Positions 60,322-64,000 of a stretch of 64,000 bases of DNA are shown here, in pieces. Below the pieces are notes generated by a model that was given only the letters and a program-made list of their open reading frames with translations, was not told the origin of the DNA and did not search any database. Position 1 is the stretch's first letter, and each line of letters begins with the position of its first letter. The DNA lies in assembly GCA_029215795.1 (NCBI GenBank), contig JARDYH010000001.1, positions 227,257,654 to 227,321,653 of the forward strand, given 5' to 3'. The position numbers were made by a program, and so were the translations under genes. Source of the DNA: Anniella stebbinsi. Taxonomy: Eukaryota > Chordata > Lepidosauria > Squamata > Anniellidae.

Positions 60322-61507
60322 AATATGTTCTCATTAAGATCCTACATGAAAAAAAAGACTTACAAAAATTATTGGCACTCAAAAGGAGATGCCTTGTAGT
60401 TCTTGTGCTTGAAAGCACCCAGCTAAAATGCATCACTAAAGTGCTTAGCCACCATCAAAAGTTGTCATTCCGTACTTCAGCAGGGAAACATAATGCATAC
60501 TTGCCCGTAATTTGAAGACACTTTGTGCTCAGGCTGGACAACTGACCTTCTCCTACATTGTATATCAAAGATTGCCAACTTCTATAGTCTCAGCAGCCTC
60601 CAGACACTAGTCCGAGGGACAGAGCAATCTGACCTCCTCGCAGATGGTGAGGTTCTATAAATAAAATCGGTATCAACTTCACAGGGATGGAGCAGACACA
60701 CTCGGAAGTAGGTTTGCATCAACTGGAGTGGGTTGGGTTCTGAGAATAATTTTACTGTCTTCCAATACCCTCTCAAGAGGCAAATTGGCAGTGAGAAATT
60801 CATGCAGAGTCCTTTCTACTTTTCTTTAATAAAAGTAAAACTGAGCAAAACAAATGACTCCGCCTCAATTACAATTTGGGGGGACCACCAGTGCCAAACT
60901 GAGTTGCTTCAGGCTGACAGGTGGTCATCCCTGACATGCATGATGGAGGTGCCTTCACACGACCAGCAGAGAGTGTGCTGTCCGCCAGGTTGGCTTCCTG
61001 CTTCAGCACAGGACTTCACCAAGGAACTGAGGCATCTCAACTAACTCCTCTGTTACCGTCTGCCTGAGCTACACAACAACCACCCCAGCTGCCAGTTAAA
61101 TACTAGAGCATGCAATTGGACAAGGAGAGATACATCTTTATCCCAGGACACAGACCACAATGAGAAGTTCCCCTCATAACAACTCTACTACATACTGATC
61201 CCCCATCAATCATCACATTTAGCCTTATGGATGGGTGCAGGAACCATGCTGGCTATAGGCCACAGCACATGCAGACTGCAGGGATCAGATGTACTGCATA
61301 TTCGTTTGAGTACACACACATGCACACTCCACAATGTGTGCACTGTGCCTCCTCCTAATCACAGAGGTCTGACAAAATTTCATCTGCCTTACCAAGGTGC
61401 CATTTAAAAAAATCTTCAAAATAAACACCATCCATGCAGATGCCCAAGAGTCATCCCTGCGTCTCCCTTCAAACCTCTTGGGTTTGTAGAAAAGTTCTGC
61501 CTTCACT

Positions 61508-62230
61508 ATTTAGTTATTCATTCATTCATTTGTTTGTTTCATTTCTATACCGCCCAATAGCCAAAGTTCTCTGGGTGCTTCACAAAAATTAAAACCACAA
61601 GATATAGCACAAAATACAAAAACTGAAAGCTTAAATCCACAATATAAAAGTACAACCAGAAAAAAAAACTGAGCAGCAACGCAGAGGTTTAAAATACAAG
61701 TTTAAAACAGCAGAGCTAAAATACTGGGATGCTAGAAGACTGGGGAAATAAAAATGTCTTCACCTGGCGCCAAAAGGAGTATAACATAGGTGTCAGGCAA
61801 ACCTCTCTAGGGATCTCATTCCACAGCCGGGGTGCCACAGCAGAGAAGGCCTTCCTCCTGGTAGCTACCTACCTCACTTCCTTTGGCAGGAGCTCACTGA
61901 GAAGAACCCCTGAAGATGATCTTAGAGTCCAGACAGGTGCGTACGGGAGGAGGCGTTCCTTCAGATAACCTGTCCCCAAGCAGTTTAGGGCTTTGAATGT
62001 TAATACCAGCACTTTGAACTGACTGTCAGCCAATGAAGCTGGAAAAAGATTGGCGTGGTCTTGTTGGCCAGTCCCCGTTAACAATCTTGCTGCCCTGTTT
62101 CGGATCAGCTGAAGTTTCCAGACAGTTTTCAAAGGCAGCCCCACATATAATGCATTGCAGTAACTCAAATGAGAGGGGATCAGAGGATGGATAACTGTAG
62201 CTAGGCTTTCTCTGTCCAGATAAGGCGTAG
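61508..62230 (-). mobile_element. 5'-truncated LINE fragment with pol C-terminal remnant
   Basis: On the minus strand, 61869-62168 encodes YCNALYVGLPLKTV, KLQLIRNRAARLLTG, then FKVLVLTFKALN and GYLKERLLPYAP. This is the C-terminal end of reverse transcriptase polyproteins of the CR1/L2 superfamily. The internal RAQF-type segment is shortened. A 3' tail containing 'ggctattgggcggtatagaaatg' runs to an (AAATG)n end at 61508. Confidence 0.8.
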
Positions 62231-62581
62231 TGGGTATATCACCCTAAGCTGATAAAAGGTGCTCTGTGCCTTTCACAAGCAAGAGATGATTTACATATCT
62301 GGTGAGAATCCAATATACAGCCCTCTTAGGTCTATACCACATCAGTAATGCAGAAGGGGACAATATCACCTGTCAAAACTTTCCTGCATGCAGAATCTTA
62401 GCCTGATGGAGAGAAGGATTCTAATCCTACCATCGGCCTCCAGGGATGCAAGGTACCCATGTTGAATATACTGTGAAATATAGACTTGGGTAAACTTGAA
62501 TTTTACTGTAGAAAATTTTAAAAATGTGTTGTTTTTGCTCCTGTTGTTTAAGAAGAAAGCTTCGAATTCACACACAGTGAG

Positions 62582-62791
62582 CCTGTTCAAACAATACACT
62601 AAGCCATGGTTAGGCCACTAACTCTTTTGTAGCAAATGGTTAGTGAGCAAGTTTAAAACATGGTTATGTAGCCACTATGGTTAGGAATACTTCACATGAC
62701 ACACTAATTCATGGTTCACACAACATGCTAAGCCATCATGTTTAGCTCAAAATGCTTAACCACCGTGGCTTAGCGTGACGTCTGAACAGGG
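62582..62791. mobile_element. MITE with 'cctgttcaaacaa...ctaagccatgg' ends
   Basis: The left arm CCTGTTCAAACAATACACTA is mirrored imperfectly by GTGACGTCTGAACAGG at the right. CTAAGCCATGG and CCGTGGCTTAG pair just inside. There is no ORF. Confidence 0.65.
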
Positions 62792-63168
62792 TAACTCACT
62801 CATTCCTGAGGGTTCTCAACTTGTCTTCAAGCTCTAATTATCAGGACATCAAAGCTCTACAAAAACAGTCAAAACTGTATTTTTTAAAACATGTACTGTA
62901 CTTTGGTTTCCAAAAGTTTAAAGAAACTGCATTATTTAAAATTTACCACTGTGTAAATATTAACTACTGCTATTTCTATCTGAATTCATTCTGCATACAG
63001 AATGGTTTGATCAATATATGTGGCAAGCAACCAAGGAAAGCATTCCAAACCAAGACTATATTAAAAACCATAAATGTGAGAACAAATTTAATTAGATCAG
63101 GAGGAGGGTGTTCAGTTAGTCATTTCTTTTCTTTTTTTGCTTTACAGCTACGATCATAAAACAATTAC

Positions 63169-63293
63169 CTGGTCAAAATCCAACTTCATGATGGCCTTCT
63201 GAAGATATCTCACTCCGCCATGGATCAATTTAGTGCTTCTGCTGCTCGTCCCCGATGAGAAATCATCTCTTTCTACAAGGGCTGTTTTCAGGC
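63169..63293 (-). CDS. GPD2: GPD2 exon, FAD-binding domain (most 5' exon in window)
   Basis: 125 nt, residues ~92 (split Gly) to 133. Encodes [20 protein letters not shown], then [13 protein letters not shown], then IMKLDFDQ. The acidic end of the second beta strand (ERDDF) is where the FAD ribose binds in this Rossmann fold, and [19 protein letters not shown] is highly conserved. The GxGxxG-containing exon and the mitochondrial targeting sequence must lie beyond 64000. The enzyme oxidises glycerol 3-phosphate to dihydroxyacetone phosphate and passes electrons to ubiquinone. Donor GT at 63168-63167; acceptor AG at 63295-63294. Confidence 0.98.
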
Positions 63294-63670
63294 CTGCGTA
63301 ACCAGAAAACCAAATTAACTTCTTAAATTACACAATTTGTATGTAATTCATTAAAGACACTTCTCTAGGGTAGAGCCAATCACAAGAAAAATTACTCTGA
63401 ACATGGATGGATTTGTATTCAAAGTGCATGGCACCATTTCTCTTTGGCAGTGAAGAGAAGCAGCTTGTTCAGGGAAATCTTTTTTAAAATGTGATACATA
63501 AAAATGACCGCAGCCAGGGGGGTATAAGAATATATACACAAGTACTACATACTTGAAGAAATGTGTGTAATGCACCGAGAATTCTTTATAGGAAACAAAC
63601 CTGTTTTATTCCTCTTTTCTTTGCTACAGAAGAACGACGAAACACTTTAAATGCACAATGCTTAAACTAT

Positions 63671-63736
63671 AATTCTACACACACTTACTTGAGAATAAGT
63701 CCCATTGAACTGAACGGGATTTACTTCTGAGTAGAC
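63671..63736. repeat. hairpin repeat
   Basis: Contains 'acttacttgagaataagtcccattgaactgaacgggatttacttctgagtaga', the same type as 54331-54409. It abuts the LINE tail that follows. Confidence 0.6.
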
Positions 63737-63744
63737 TTTTTTTG

Positions 63745-64000
63745 TTCTTCAAGGCATTTTAGTATTTCGGTTTGTTTTTATCTGGTACTGTATTATTATT
63801 ATTATTTTGCTACTAGTTTCAGTTTGATTATTTTTACATTGTAGTTTTAAACTTCTAAACTTTTATACTGTATTTTATCATCTGCACTGTATTGTTTCAT
63901 ATTTTATAGTTTTAATTGTTGTGAACTGCTCAAACAACTTCAGCTATTGGGCAGTATAAAAATGAATAAATAAAAATAAAGAAATAAATATTGAAGAAGC
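63745..64000 (+). mobile_element. LINE/SINE 3' tail, forward, running off the window
   Basis: Ends 'gtgaactgctcaaacaacttcagctattgggcagtataaaaatgaataaataaa', the forward version of the tail seen reversed at 61508. The upstream part is T-rich and reads like a 3' untranslated region. Confidence 0.65.

Larger units (their letters stand above)
58059..63168 (-). other. GPD2: GPD2 intron, 5.1 kb
   Basis: Contains CR1-like 3' ends in both orientations (59130-59350 and 60008-60321), a reverse LINE fragment (61508-62230) and a MITE (62582-62791). The remaining ~3 kb shows nothing recognisable. Confidence 0.85.

Noticed and set aside
61869..62168. Minus-strand 99-codon ORF that looks conserved
   Set aside because: It is the C-terminal remnant of a LINE polyprotein with an internal deletion, not a host gene.
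1..64000. Prokaryotic features (CRISPR arrays, operons, ribosome binding sites)
   Set aside because: The window is spliced vertebrate DNA; repeats are microsatellites or transposons, not spacer arrays.

Overview
The window is ordinary vertebrate nuclear DNA with one host gene. Fourteen coding exons of GPD2, the mitochondrial FAD-dependent glycerol-3-phosphate dehydrogenase, lie on the minus strand between 63293 and 5707. Reading direction is high to low coordinate. The exons sum to 1910 nt and encode the last 635 residues. If the protein has the usual 727 residues, these are residues 93-727. The first ~92 residues and the promoter lie beyond 64000. All 13 introns in the window start GT and end AG, every exon junction keeps frame, and I see no lesion, so the gene looks functional. 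A long AT-rich 3' UTR probably follows, to about position 2005.

The repeats suggest a squamate reptile (lizard-type), which is an inference. They include a tRNA-Ala-derived SINE, a second tRNA-derived SINE family with an (AAAT)n tail, CR1-like LINE 3' ends, LINE fragments with the 'cgcccaatagcc' 3' tail, many palindromic MITE-like elements and a DIRS retrotransposon.

Layout: 1-2000, intergenic with nothing recognised; 2005-5706, probable 3' UTR; 5707-28232, ten exons, with a large 8.7-kb intron (5833-14530) holding two structured DNA transposon derivatives and a SINE, and a 6.5-kb intron (21561-28038) holding palindromes and a SINE; 28233-34728, two more exons (33458-33602 and 34564-34728) and their introns; 34729-56840, a 22-kb intron carrying the most notable object; 56841-64000, the three most 5' exons visible, with LINE fragments between and beyond them.

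The notable object is a nearly intact tyrosine-recombinase retrotransposon of the DIRS group (42452-48490, minus strand, sense to GPD2). It has 128-bp inverted terminal repeats that are identical on direct comparison. It also has a 95-bp internal complementary region that joins the complements of its two unequal outer ends, which is the DIRS replication signature. Its genes are a gag-like ORF with one in-frame TGA, a reverse transcriptase/RNase H/methyltransferase-like ORF with one frame shift, and an intact tyrosine recombinase ORF. The identical repeats and few lesions point to recent insertion. DIRS elements are a described class, so this is a well-preserved new copy, not a new system.
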